Shown piece after piece: positions 1 to 10,519 of a stretch of DNA of 64,000 nucleotides. Origin of the DNA: Platynereis dumerilii (lineage: Eukaryota; Annelida; Polychaeta; Phyllodocida; Nereididae). The position numbers and the translations under genes were made by a program. The notes under the pieces are model-generated. The model saw nothing but the letters and a program-made list of their open reading frames with translations. It was not told the DNA's origin and made no database searches. Positions within the stretch are counted from its first letter, which is position 1. Every line of letters begins with the position of its first letter. The stretch is taken from NCBI GenBank assembly GCA_026936325.1, contig JAPTHN010000002.1:14982142-15046141 (forward strand), given 5' to 3'.

Positions 1-542
1 CGCCATCTTGAATTACATCAGATACATGTGTCTGCCTTTTTAATGTTATCACTTGATGTTTTTGACCATGTTATGCCACATATGTGACTTCTCAGTTATC
101 ATACTGGCATGTAATTCAGTTTTATTGATATTTCATGGTCGCCATTTTGAAATGGCGGCCATTTTGAATTTAGAGATTTTTCAGAATGGCTCCATATCCA
201 ATTTTTTAGAGTATATTCAGAAGATCATCTGTGCCAAATTTCATGCTTGTAACACAAAGTGCACAATGGTTTCAGCTATCTGCTGGACTAAATCTGTTCC
301 CCAAGACAAACCTTGGTTTATGACCTCCCTATCTTTTATTTTATGTTATATTGACTTCATGTGAGACCTTAGTATGTTAATAGGAGCATAGCTGAAAAAT
401 ATCTCCAGTTTGCTACAAAATTACTACATGTGATCCTAAGTTGGTCTTATAGAGCGTATATATTTGTCAAACCTTCAGGAAGAACAAAAATTGTTTTGTC
501 AGTTGTGCTATTGTTATGCAATCATGAATATTACTTTTGCAG
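1..542. other. Intron sequence of the HEAT-repeat gene, no separate feature
   Basis: This AT-rich stretch ends in a polypyrimidine-poor but usable acceptor (TTTTGCAG) before the first visible exon. The only structure I see is a short hairpin, GCCATTTTGAAATGGC, at 141-156, inside a run that repeats the word GCCATTTTGAA. Open frames here look random. Confidence 0.5.
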
Positions 543-1975
543 GGCAATTTAACACTGATGCTGTGGTGGATTACTTGGTGAATCTAACAAAAGATCCTGA
601 ACCAAATGTGAGAGCTATTTCTGGGTTAGCTCTAGCAAAGACAGGTATGAGAATAACATAACATTTTCTGTAGTTTCCTACATTTGTTTCTGAAAGCCGT
701 TTGTATCTCACATGCCTCATATTGCCTCCTTTATGACAAGATATAATATGTTTTAGCCATAACCATACACCTTATTTAGTCCATACGGAAACGCTAGTGG
801 TACAAGCAGGCTCATAATAATAATATAATTAAATATAGACAATCCCTGCCGGGTAATGCTCATTTTTAGCCACAAAAGTGCCAAGTAACCTGTCCTGCCT
901 TTTACTATGGGTAATTCTAGTAGTTTATAATTAAATATTATGCAATACTTATTTTCATCTCATTGGATGAGGATTCATGTTTCCTCCAGCTGTTTGGTTG
1001 AGGATATACAGGATATGTAGCATTGATTCAATGGCAAAACATCACCCACTTGACTTACTTTACAAAAGCACGGTATCTCTTTCTTATATCTGAATTGCAA
1101 ATCATAAAATTTCAGGTCGGAACAATCGCAAGCTGGAAGAGAGCATAATTCACTTGATGGAAGATGAGGATCGACTTGTTCGAGAAAGTGCCTGTCTCTC
1201 CCTGGCTTATATGAGGTGCCTGAGGGCTACCCCTGCTATTGTCAATCTCTGGTTCGTATATCATTGAATCCATTGATGTACGCCATTTGTACTGGACTGT
1301 ATCAACACTTAACACAGATTATCCTAAAGTGGTCAAGTCATTTTACTGATATTGTGTTAATGCTCCACATGAGTAAGATAACTATTTTTGAGTGACTGAG
1401 CTCATCGTAGGCCTATAATATGATTAAAGAAAAAAGTAACCCTGTCAGGCCAAGAAAACAAAAATTTAGAATCCGGTTTCCCGACCGACCCTCTCGTAAA
1501 GTTTATATTTTGAGTCAGCTGGAATGATTGAGTAAGATGCTTGTACAATTTGTTTGAGCTAACATAGCTTGTGGTTTTAAGTTGTGATAATCTATCTGTC
1601 CGTTATCATAACTTAAAACAACAAGCTGTGCTAGGTACCTCAAAGGAATCTTACACCATCTCACTCAATAATTTAACCTGACTAAAAATTCAATTTCACA
1701 GTGCAGATAAATCAAGGCCAGCCAAAATTAGATTCCAAGAAAAGTCATATGAGAAACCTGTCGAGTGTCCAGACACCAGTGTGGTGTTAACTACATGCAA
1801 GTTGCATTGATTATTTAATTGTCGTTTCAGGAGAAATGACCCCATCAAACAAGTGAGAGAGGCTGCTGAGATCGCCCTTTCCAGGATGGGAGGCGATGAA
1901 GCACAGAGGAATATCAAAATTACCAGAGTACTCACCCAGGAAATGCAGAGCTTGAAAAGCCTCCCTACTGCTTAA
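543..1975 (+). CDS. HEAT-repeat protein, last three coding exons
   Basis: Three exons join in one frame: 543-644, 1116-1251 and 1831-1975, ending at TAA 1973-1975. Each intron has AG before and GT after, and the phases agree (1, 1, 2), so the split is well supported. Together they give about 127 C-terminal residues made of paired amphipathic helices. Typical HEAT signatures are seen: DPEPNVRAISGLALAK in the first exon, DEDRLVRESACLSLAYM in the second and NDPIKQVREAAEIALSRMGG in the third, each with the usual Asp/Val/Arg pattern at the turn. The tail after the last repeat is short and polar. HEAT repeats form a solenoid used for protein binding; no catalytic residues are expected. The start of the gene lies before the window. 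Candidate relatives are the HEATR4-type proteins, but I do not recognise it firmly. Start and total length are unknown. Confidence 0.82.
1494..1701. mobile_element. Palindromic MITE, copy 1, in the last HEAT-gene intron
   Basis: The stretch folds on itself end to end. TTTTGAGTCAGCTG near the left end pairs with the complement of CCTGACTAAAAATT at the right. In the centre, AGCTTGTGGTTTTAAGTTGT pairs with ACTTAAAACAACAAGCT. The same layout and words return at 12792-13040, so this is a dispersed family with long inverted ends and no coding capacity. The target duplication is not clear and the superfamily is unknown. Confidence 0.7.
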
Positions 1976-2112
1976 ATCTACTGCTAATATCATTGTGCCT
2001 ATATCTTTGGTTAATATTTTGTACTATATATTTTGTAAATTTCGAAAATCTCATATCAACCCTCTTCAATATTTGTACCAGCAGTTTTGTTATTTATTGA
2101 GAACTGATTGTG

Positions 2113-2118
2113 AATAAA
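2113..2118 (+). terminator. Poly(A) signal of the HEAT-repeat gene
   Basis: AATAAA lies 138 bases after the stop codon and is followed within 40 bases by a GT-rich stretch (TGGCTGTGTGCTTTGTTTCT), the usual layout of an animal cleavage and polyadenylation site. This gives a short 3' UTR of about 155-180 bases. Confidence 0.75.
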
Positions 2119-2196
2119 GTGCTATGATGTACAATGGCTGTGTGCTTTGTTTCTGATAGTCTAAATATAAAATATTCTTTCACTCATTAATTATGT

Positions 2197-2328
2197 TGTG
2201 TTGATATCAATGTACAGTAGAGGGCAGCAACGTCATATGTTACCGATGGTAACGTCACATGACCGTAACAGTTAAATACAAGATGTCTACATAACATGAC
2301 GTTGTCTGTCTTACTTATAATCATAACA
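2197..2328 (+). repeat. Left LTR of the TRIM
   Basis: This is a 132-base terminal repeat with TG...CA ends, followed directly by the primer-binding site. Confidence 0.88.
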
Positions 2329-2765
2329 TGGTGTCAGGTGTGCTCATCTGCTGTTTCTGAGGTCGTTGGGAGGCGTATAAGACATTAAAACCGTCTGGAT
2401 ATTCAACTTCAATTGCAACATGAGAGTTCTTGGCGTTAACTAAGTCTGCAATCGGTGACTCGGACAGAAGAGATTTTATGTAGTGTTGCAGTAATGTTAA
2501 AGGGAGAACGTGGAGGCCTTCAACAGAAGAGACAGCGTTGCAGGGAATGCAACAAATTTGGAAGGAGATCTTGCATGGCACGGCGGATCAGGGAGATTGT
2601 GTTGATTGTTGGAGGGAAGATGAGATGTTGGATTGATTGTTGAATTGAAAAGAAGAGATTAACAGCAAAGATGAAGAACCTTGAGAAAATGATCATCCAG
2701 ATATTCATTTGTATAATTTTGAATTATAAAATTTTGCAATTTCATTGTATTCAGAAAAGGAAAGA

Positions 2766-2897
2766 TGTGTTGATATCAATGTACAGTAGAGGGCAGCAAC
2801 GTCATATGTTACCGATGGTAACGTCACATGACCCTAACAGTTAAATACAAGATGTCTACATAACATGACGTTGTCTGTCTTACTTATAATCATAACA
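2766..2897 (+). repeat. Right LTR of the TRIM
   Basis: This 132-base terminal repeat is nearly identical to the left one. It is preceded by the polypurine tract and followed by the second ATGT. Confidence 0.88.
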
Positions 2898-2901
2898 ATG
2901 T

Positions 2902-3040
2902 AGGTCTATTTTAATCTCTAAATTTATTTGTTTTATTTCTTGTTGTTTTGTCACATAATAGCTTTTAGCTAGTGTTTTCTTGTTTTATCCTTCTGTGACG
3001 TTAAATAAACATTTGTTATTGTTATTGTTATTGTTATATT
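2902..3040 (+). repeat. Probable LINE 3' end with TTGTTA tail
   Basis: A T-rich stretch runs into AATAAACATTTG followed by several copies of TTGTTA/TTATTG (3012-3037). Short tandem tails of this kind are usual at the 3' end of CR1/L2-like LINEs. No coding part is left, so the assignment is tentative. Confidence 0.4.
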
Positions 3041-3244
3041 GACACTTTTTTTATCAAACGAAATGGAATTTTTAGTATTCGACAAAATTGAATTGCATAT
3101 TATGGAAGCATGGCTTACTCATCTTATAAAGTCTTACTTTTTTGAGCTCCTATGAGATTGACTTTGGGTGAGGTCCATTTCTCAGATGCTGCCCAAAAAT
3201 AGTTGTATTTTATCAGGCCTCTGGAAAATCGAGATAAGGCCTGC

Positions 3245-4405
3245 CTTTATGCCAAGATCCACTGTTAAGAGAACGGAAGCGTCCACTAGAGGGAAGGCAT
3301 TGCATATTGCATAGAGAGACAGAGACACCTGGAGAATCTGTTAGGCAGTTGTGCTCTCAATAAATCCGGTGTCTATGGTCAACTAAACGAAGGCATTATG
3401 CCTAGGGTCCTTAAATATTTGACAAGTTGATACTCCTTAAACATCAGCATTTGCCTTAATTGGCAAAATCAAAGGCAGGCGTCTGGAACAACCTTTATTT
3501 CACAGGTCTGGAATCAAGCAAACATAATTATGGTATAGGAGCCAAGGCCAAAAATGTGCTTTATTTCAAGAGTTGACTCAACTGAAGAGGTGAAGAGATA
3601 GTCTTTTTTTCTGGCTCCAGAAACTTGCTTTTGCAATGACATCTCATCCTTTATTTATTGGCTAATAAAAAGGAGTCATTTTTTTATATGTGAAAGTGCC
3701 GGTGCAGCCCATCCTCATTAAAATCAGGCTGTCCTGAGATGTCCTCCCCCCCTTTTTTTTAAAACCGAAGTACCATATTGCCACATCTGTACTCCATTGT
3801 CAGATGCCTATCAGAAAAGTTTAGTGGGTATCCCCATTCTCATGGTCACACTTGATTTTCAATATTCTGGTATATCAATGCTGCAAGAACTGGTCTTGTG
3901 TCCATTACCTTATCCATCAGACTGTTGCTGAAAGCCGAAGATATGCTGCCGTACAGCCTATGTTTTTATTTGACTTTGTTGCCATGGCATTCAATCGGCA
4001 ATAATTTGGGAAGATTTTCATTTCAAAGGGTATTTTCTTTTTCTAAAGAATGAAATAAAGATTGTCTCTTTTTATCTCGGGTTGAGCCAACGTCTTCGTT
4101 TCGGGGCTAGGCTCAATGTACCATACTACCAAATGACTTTCTTGATTGGGGACTTGTAAAAAGATGGTATTCTTTGATGCTTTCCTTAGAATTTTACCAA
4201 TTAGGGCAACTTCTGATGTTTAAGGAACATCAACTTGTCAACTATTTTAGGACAACGAATGCGTTATTTGACCAACCGTGGCAGACACTGAGAGCACAAC
4301 TGGCTGACATATTCTCCAGGTGTCTCTGTCATTACGAAATATGCAGACTTCCCTCTATTGGACGATTCCCTTCTCAAAACAGTGCATCTTGAGATGAAGG
4401 ATAGT
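3245..4405. repeat. Large inverted repeat (foldback), about 1.2 kb
   Basis: The left arm (about 3245-3490) returns as reverse complement at about 4160-4405. Matching words include GAGCACAACT, TCTCCAGGTGTCTCTGTC, CTGATGTTTAAGGA and CAACTTGTCAA. By eye the arms agree at about four bases in five. The loop of about 670 bases has no gene; weaker pairing may continue inside it. No target duplication or terminal motif lets me assign a family. An open frame of 72 codons in the right arm is not supported as a gene. Confidence 0.65.
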
Positions 4406-5567
4406 GAAGGTTGAGATAACATGATTTTACCATGCATCTGCACACCACTGCGCTAAGTGTTTTCTTGGTCAATTTTTTTAACCTCAAAGTTTGCTCAGGC
4501 TCGCTTTGCCTAAACTGAATCAAGTTACTGAGGGGTTATCTGATCTAAATTAGTTTTTTTATCCATTTGGGGAATTTTTGATGGGATAAACCTCAAATTT
4601 TGTCAATCGTATTTAAACAATAGTTATTGGCACCCTCACTGACAGTGGTTTTTTGTGTCAGAATGATTGAAGATTTTTCTCCCCATATTCATATTGTGGT
4701 TGATGAGTAGGCCTTCTATATGTGTGAGTGCTACATTTATCCAGGAGTTCTGATCCACCAATTTGAATATTATCCCTCAAAACAACCCAGTTTCTAAGAT
4801 ATATAGGCAGAACCATTCGTCACATTTTTTCAAATGTAATACTTGTAGGCCTAGTACCTATTTGAAGAATCTGAAATCATGTAAAAGTATTAACTCTTCT
4901 GAACTATTATATCTTCTGTTACAGAAAAAATTAACTCCACTCAATGGAAGTCATGCAGTTATCTTGAAATTCATTGTTGTAGATCACAATTTTTCGAATA
5001 CTTTTTTCAGATGCAACAAATTCCCCAAAATATGAATTTTATGTCAAATCAAGTGTGGAATTTTGGCAATTGCACATGTGAAACTTCTATTGTATGGAAT
5101 TATCAAAGAATGGGAAAAGTTCAATTTAGTTTCTAAAACAGTCTTTATAAAACGTTTTTCGCATTGCGGAGTCACAATTTCAAAATACTTAAGAGTGCCA
5201 CTCTCCATGATACTTTGGATTAAAGAAATGGATGAAATTATAAGAATCCGTATTTCGTAATAAATATATTCTTATTATTGTCTTCTTGTTTGCTGTCTGC
5301 CTTTTACGAGATTATCACCGGGTGCATGACGAGATCCATACTTTAATCCAGTTCCAGCTGCCGATATCCACACTGGTGTATAGGCCTACGGTAGCTGTGA
5401 TCCGTTACCAATTCAAGTGAGAAGGTGTCAAGTGATGCCTAACAGAATTCATACACAAACTGGTTTTTTTTGGACACACTGTGATCTTCAATTTAAAACA
5501 TTAATTTAAATCACTTTTTAAAAATGATATCACTAATTTGATTCATTATGTAAATCGAATGAATTAA
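4406..5567. other. Intergenic, nothing recognised
   Basis: This is AT-rich sequence with scattered TAGGCCTA words that are common through the window. I see no repeat pair, RNA gene or supported exon. Confidence 0.5.
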
Positions 5568-5963
5568 ATGGAGACTGTTATTGTAATCCCCCGCAGAGCT
5601 TTATTTGGTTTCGGAAATATAATTAGTAAGTTGAAGGATCACTTGTTGCAGTTGCAAGACTTCCAGCTGCAGGGGGATGACTGTATGCGCATCGCAAGCA
5701 GGGCTCTCCCTGGGAGCAATAGCAGGTGGCTCCTCTGGTGGTCGATCAAGCAGTTGTGCCTGCTCATAGCTGATTGGCCAGAAGTGCTGATGGAGGCCGG
5801 CGTTTTCTGCACAGGTCTCAGTAAGTGATCAAAGTGTTCACAGCAGATATGCCCAGGGCTGCAGGTGTTGACAGCTCCTAAAAAGTGAATTAATCGGAAT
5901 ATTTGTGAGAAGAAAATAGCATTAAGGTGAAGACTTGACTCGGATTACCCAACAAAGGCCACC
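5568..5963 (+). other. Possible 5' leader of the receptor gene
   Basis: The stretch is less AT-rich than its surroundings and holds an 86-codon open frame ending beside a donor-like CAGTAAGT at 5819-5826. An upstream non-coding exon is possible, but there is no homology and no TATA or initiator element I trust. The receptor start is fixed independently by its Kozak context. Confidence 0.25.
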
Positions 5964-6764
5964 ATGGCCAACCATACCTTGTACTACGGAGCCCACGATA
6001 AGGAATTAAACAACTCAGGCAGCAGCTGCTCTGTGAACGACAGTTGCATGGACAGGGGCAATTACACGGAGGACGACTTGTACTATGTGCCCCCTGGCCT
6101 TGTCGTCCTTCTCAGTTTCTTGTATGGGAGCATCAGTTTACTGGCTGTGGTCGGAAATACCTTGGTCATCACAGTCATAGCCAAAAACAAATCGATGCAA
6201 ACTGTGACCAACTTCTACATAGCCAACCTGGCAATTGCGGATGTACTGATCGGAATATTCTCCATTCCCTTCCAGTTCCAGGCGGCCCTGCTGCAGAGGT
6301 GGGACCTGCCCGAATTCCTGTGCCCCGTGGCCCCCTTCTTCAAGGAGATGACGGTGAATGTGTCAATCATCACCCTGACAGTCATCTCCATCGACCGATA
6401 CATGGCTATAGTGCACCCCTTGAAGCCCCGCTGCTCCAGGAGGGTGGCCAAGGCGGTCATGGCTGTTGTGTGGACCTTCAGTCTGTGCTCTGGGATCCCC
6501 ATGGCCATCATATTCAGCGTGGAAAAGGAAGAGCTCTACCCAGGGCGATACGTGTACAAATGCCACCCCCACTTCCCCAAAAACGACCTGGTGGTGGACC
6601 TGGGCAAGCTCTACCGCCTGTACCTCATCATCGTGCAGTACTTCTTCCCACTGATCATCATCTGCGTGGCTTATTTCAGGGTCATGTACACCATATGGGG
6701 CAACCAGGCGCCCGGCTCAGCAGTCGACGCCAGGGATCAGAAACTCAACAAAAATAAAAGAAAG
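5964..6764 (+). CDS. Rhodopsin-class neuropeptide receptor, luqin/RYamide-like, first coding exon (TM1-TM5)
   Basis: The exon encodes 267 residues of a class A G-protein-coupled receptor that would sit in the plasma membrane and bind a peptide. The start has a perfect Kozak context (GCCACCATGG). The N-terminus carries sequons at N3, N16, N25 and N33. TM1 has G64-N65, TM2 has LAIAD (89-93), C120 and C200 can form the TM3-loop disulfide, TM3 ends with D144-R145-Y146, and TM5 has the F228-P229 pair. IPFQFQAALLQRW (101-113) with VNVSIITLTVISIDRY (131-146) recalls luqin/RYamide receptors; QRFP/NPY-like receptors are alternatives. The frame stays open past AAG|GTAGGC, but TM6 and TM7 are absent, so I end the exon at 6764 (phase 0 after KNKRK, at the base of TM6). 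Codon use is much GC-richer than the surroundings, as expected for a conserved gene. The second exon was not found. Confidence 0.88.
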
Positions 6765-6770
6765 GTAGGC
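6765..6770 (+). promoter_or_regulatory. Splice donor of the receptor exon
   Basis: AAG|GTAGGC gives a phase-0 donor exactly where third-loop homology stops and the GC-rich codon bias ends. Reading through would add about 77 residues without membrane segments. Confidence 0.6.
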
Positions 6771-7419
6771 CATGGCTATGTCCTGATGTATGCATATCAA
6801 CTTCGTATCTGCTTGCAGGTACGACCTCCTAAAACCAAATTATTGCGACTTTTATGGACCTTTTTGCAGCCTCCCACCCCCTGCCCCATCTTCACCCATC
6901 TTGTGGCCGTGTGGATGCAGAGGCCATCCTTAATCAAACATTCTTGTGGCATGAGCCAGAGCAATAAAAGACTCCCCCTGCCCAAGATTGGCCTGTGAAG
7001 AACCATTCAGTGGGGCTGGATGGAAATTGGACCATTCGTACAGGTCAAGATATGACTGGAGCAGTGGTGGAGCACCTATTTTCATAGGCCCAAGAAATAT
7101 ATGAAGGGCAGTGCATGATGGAATTGCCCTTTCATGTGCTTTGTGCCTTCTGCATGCCCCATGTTCTGATATATTACCATAGCATAACCATATGCATCTT
7201 CTTCCTTTCATACACTAATGAATGATCCCCAGCGGATCATGCATCCCAAGAAATACCCCCCCCCCTGCAATGAAATGCGTGTCTACTGGAAAGGGCATTA
7301 CTTCAGGGAGAGATGCATTAATATTCTGCATCTACGATCTGCGTATTAGACAGATCTGGTTGCACGCATGTTTGCAAAATATGTGCGTTCTTGTGAAGAG
7401 GTTGTTCTGTAAATTAAGC
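6771..7419. other. Receptor intron, nothing recognised
   Basis: Short open frames on both strands look random. A C-run lies near 7256-7264. No TM6 or TM7 motif appears in any frame. Confidence 0.45.
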
Positions 7420-7575
7420 CTATGTAGCGCTTTGCCGATTGGCGGGCATTGGAAAAATAATTTTCTTCTTCGCAATTTGCAAACTGGCTTTGCCATGTCA
7501 TTGACAATCATCTGTTGATTTAGGCTAGTCTTCTTATAAGGTTTATGGCCTATACCTCAAATAACTTAGTCTGTT
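7420..7575 (+). repeat. Dispersed repeat R1, copy 1
   Basis: This stretch matches 41995-42140 in the same orientation at about three bases in four. Shared words include TTTTCTTCTT, TGCAAACTGGCTTTG and ACCTCAAAT. Ends and family are unknown. Confidence 0.5.
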
Positions 7576-10405
7576 CGTCGACACAATCATAGGCTTATAT
7601 TCTGTTTGATACGATTATGACAGTTACCACTTCTGGTAATTGTCATGATACGATGTGTGGTGAATGACCCGATCAAATGATAACTGAACTGACACCAAAT
7701 CATAATAGAACATTTTTTAGCCAGTGACGCAACAAAATGAAGTTGAATGTTCATGCTGGAACAGTTTGGGAGGCTTTTTCGCAAAGAGCTCTTATCGAAA
7801 CATTTGCATGCGGGAATCTGCATTGAAAAGTGTAACTGCATAATGTATCTGAATTACTGATTTTTTTTAACTTAGAAAGAACTTTTTATTTATTAAGATG
7901 ATGATATCTGACAAATCGACACCCATCATACGCCAAACATTCCGTTGATGGTTGATCTCTATCTTGTGGTCTCAATGAAAAACAGAGCTACGATGGAGCT
8001 CGTTGTTAACAGTCATCAAAAATATGACACAAAAATTCATTTTTTTGAAATCTTATTGTTACTTCTTACTCAAGTGTAGATAAAAAACCCAAATTCCGCC
8101 AATTGTCCGTGCAGCCCTTTGAATGTGTATACAATTGGTCTTGGCAAAGTCCCCTGTTGAATGCCTTTCTGGCCCATCCTTCTGCAGCACCCCCCCCCCC
8201 ACCTTCCCCCCAACCCTTTGCAGCTTCTGTGTTTGCCAAGCCCACAGCCCTTGGCTCCTTGTGAGGAAATTGCTTTTTAGAAAGCCCTGGCACCTTAATC
8301 TTGTTGGGTAATTTTGCCACTATAGTCATTTTCCCCTTATCGGATATTATCTGATAAAAGCCACCCATCATTCAAGGCATAATCAAAACAGCAGCCGCAG
8401 ATTTCATAAATTTACCACTTTGATCTAAAGGCAAATAAAGCCAAGAGAAAAGCCAAAGAAAGCTAAGTAAAGGGGATCTATGGATGATAGGGGATGTTGG
8501 GAAAACAATAGAACAGACTCGACATCAATCTTCTCAAGAAATAAAAGACGGAATAACCCATTATTTGCCCCTTCCGTTCTGATGCATACAATTGCGTGTA
8601 GTTTGCACTGTGGAAATATGCTGTATGCATGTACAGGCTGCAGGTATTTCGCCAAGAACAGGATGTAGCGCTATTCAGCAATACACCAGGTTTTGGAGAA
8701 TTTATTTTCAAATAGAGTATATAGGCCTACCTTGGACGCAGAGTTGGGAATTTTAAAAGTGCAAGCTGGATAGTCCAGGCCAATGGTGTCAGAAGCGTGG
8801 GCTGTGGAGAGACAGAGTGGCTATATATGGCCATTTGACGAGCGTTGCTTGCAGTTTGTTTTCACATTCACTTTCTTGTTCAAATTTTCATCAAGGATGA
8901 CACCCAGTTTCCTCACTGTTTGGACAGGTCGCACTCTCGTGTGAGCACAGTCTCTGCTGCAAAAATCTGACTTGAAGGAGACATACGTCTATGTGTAATG
9001 TGTTTTTGCAGTTTTGGTTAGGTCTACATTTGTAACTGCTTTGTACGAAGAAGATTTGCACTGAGTCTGTTACGTTGGGCAGGTTGGACTGGTTGTCGTG
9101 GTCACTTTGATACCATTTCTTGCTTCAAGTGTGATGGTAAAATGTCCATAGATGCCTATTCCCTCAAAATGACCTAAAACCAATGACGTCTCATGAGGTG
9201 AATATATGTTATTGATCGGATCAAGAAGCTCAGTTTAAAAACAATTAAATGTTGTTAACAACTTAGCAACACGTTTCAACAATATAGAACGATGCAAACT
9301 GTGAATTTGTGTTTATATGACTTTCCATTATACTTTTTGACAAGGGAATCAAATGTAAGGTACACCCCAGGTGAACTTCAACCATTCGTCACATTGTTGG
9401 ACTGCTTTTGTGAACAAAAGTATACTTCAACGCGAAGTTCTGTAACATATTGCATTTGTATAACTCTGTTACTGCTGAAGCAAGTTACTGTGGGCTTGTA
9501 TCATTATCAGCTCGGCCTTGCTATGATTTTGATAGATACGTACACATAAGTTGGTTTGTTTGTGTTCCTTTCAATAAAGGTGTCATATATTTGCCTGGGA
9601 AAAAGGGCGATAAGGGAAAAAGTGTGTCTCTAAGACCATGCTGTAATGGCCCATGCCTGGTGACACCCGTGGTCATAGCTTATTCAGGAAATGGAGATGG
9701 ATCGCACTCAGCTCATTTTGCTATAGATCTCATGACAGTTGACGAGGACAAATCTGCACCGTGACTGGCTTGGCAATTCGTTTCCATCGTTCAATTATGT
9801 CTTTACTGCTTTTAACTTCATTTTATGATATTTTTAGAGGTGATTTATCAAATGTTCATTGTCACGAGGGGCCATAGTCTCGTGCCGAGAACAAAGAGAA
9901 AAGCAACGAGAAATGAAGATTATTCAACTGCAGGAAAGCCGCATGACATATAGTGCTGTGAGGTATTGTGCCTCACCGGTCATCGATCATGCTTGAGGTG
10001 CAAGAGTCCACCTTATTGCATGATGAGACATTCTATAACATTGATTCTGTGGAAGTTGCTCAAGTGCACTTTTTAATGATGCTACAGTATGTCCCGTCTG
10101 TCATTGGGACAGAAATTTAACATTGTTTGTACAGTTCATAAAAATCAACACAATGAGATTGGTGGTTCTGCTGATACAAACTTGACTAGAACTAAGTCTG
10201 GGGTGGCACTGCAGTGCACTTTTATGATGTCACTGCCCTTTGTGTATAAGATTGGTTGTGTCACGATACAATTGTGCAAAATTGGACTGTCTAGTGTCTA
10301 TGTCATAAATTGGCGAAAGTCGAAAAAAACGGTATCAAAGCATCACAAAAATGTGATATTGGTATGACAACAAAGCTAAGCTACACGCAGCCTGACGCAA
10401 ATTAT
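7576..10405. other. Non-coding, nothing firm
   Basis: A small hairpin, GACAGTTACCACTTCTGGTAATTGTC, is split around 7619-7644, and C-runs occur near 8191. Open frames of 60-104 codons (for example at 9450-9764) have no recognisable domains and no splice support. I see no RNA gene. Confidence 0.45.
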
Positions 10406-10519
10406 TAGAGCTTTTTTTCCTAAGTCATTAACAGTTGCAAATCTCCATAATCTCAAAAATGACTTTAGTCACCTGAATTGGATGGTCACAGTTTTAAGTT
10501 GTTGGTTTCTGTTTCAGAC

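Larger units (their letters stand above)
2197..2897 (+). mobile_element. Miniature LTR element (TRIM), complete at both ends
   Basis: Two direct repeats of 132 bases (2197-2328 and 2766-2897) start TGTG and end AACA, as LTRs do. The base right after the left LTR begins TGGTGTCAGG, the primer-binding site used by many animal Ty3/gypsy elements. A purine run, AGAAAAGGAAAGA (2753-2765), sits directly before the right LTR as a polypurine tract. The element is flanked by ATGT on both sides (2193-2196 and 2898-2901), a 4-bp target duplication. The 437-base inside carries no gag or pol, so it could only move with help from another element. The two LTRs differ at a single position, so the insertion looks young. 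It lies just past the HEAT gene. Confidence 0.88.

Noticed and set aside
2321-2581. An 86-codon minus-strand frame inside the TRIM
   Set aside because: No domain seen and TRIM interiors are normally non-coding; a captured host piece is possible but unsupported.
4174-4392. A 72-codon frame in the right arm of the 3.2-4.4-kb foldback
   Set aside because: The paired left arm does not keep the frame and no domain is visible.
6044-6757. A 237-codon frame overlapping the receptor exon in another frame
   Set aside because: The GC-rich receptor frame leaves few stops in the others; the product is low-complexity and without motifs.
6765-6998. Reading the receptor straight through 6764 to the stop at 6996-6998
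   Set aside because: The added residues lack TM6 and TM7, codon bias changes and a good donor stands at the point of change.
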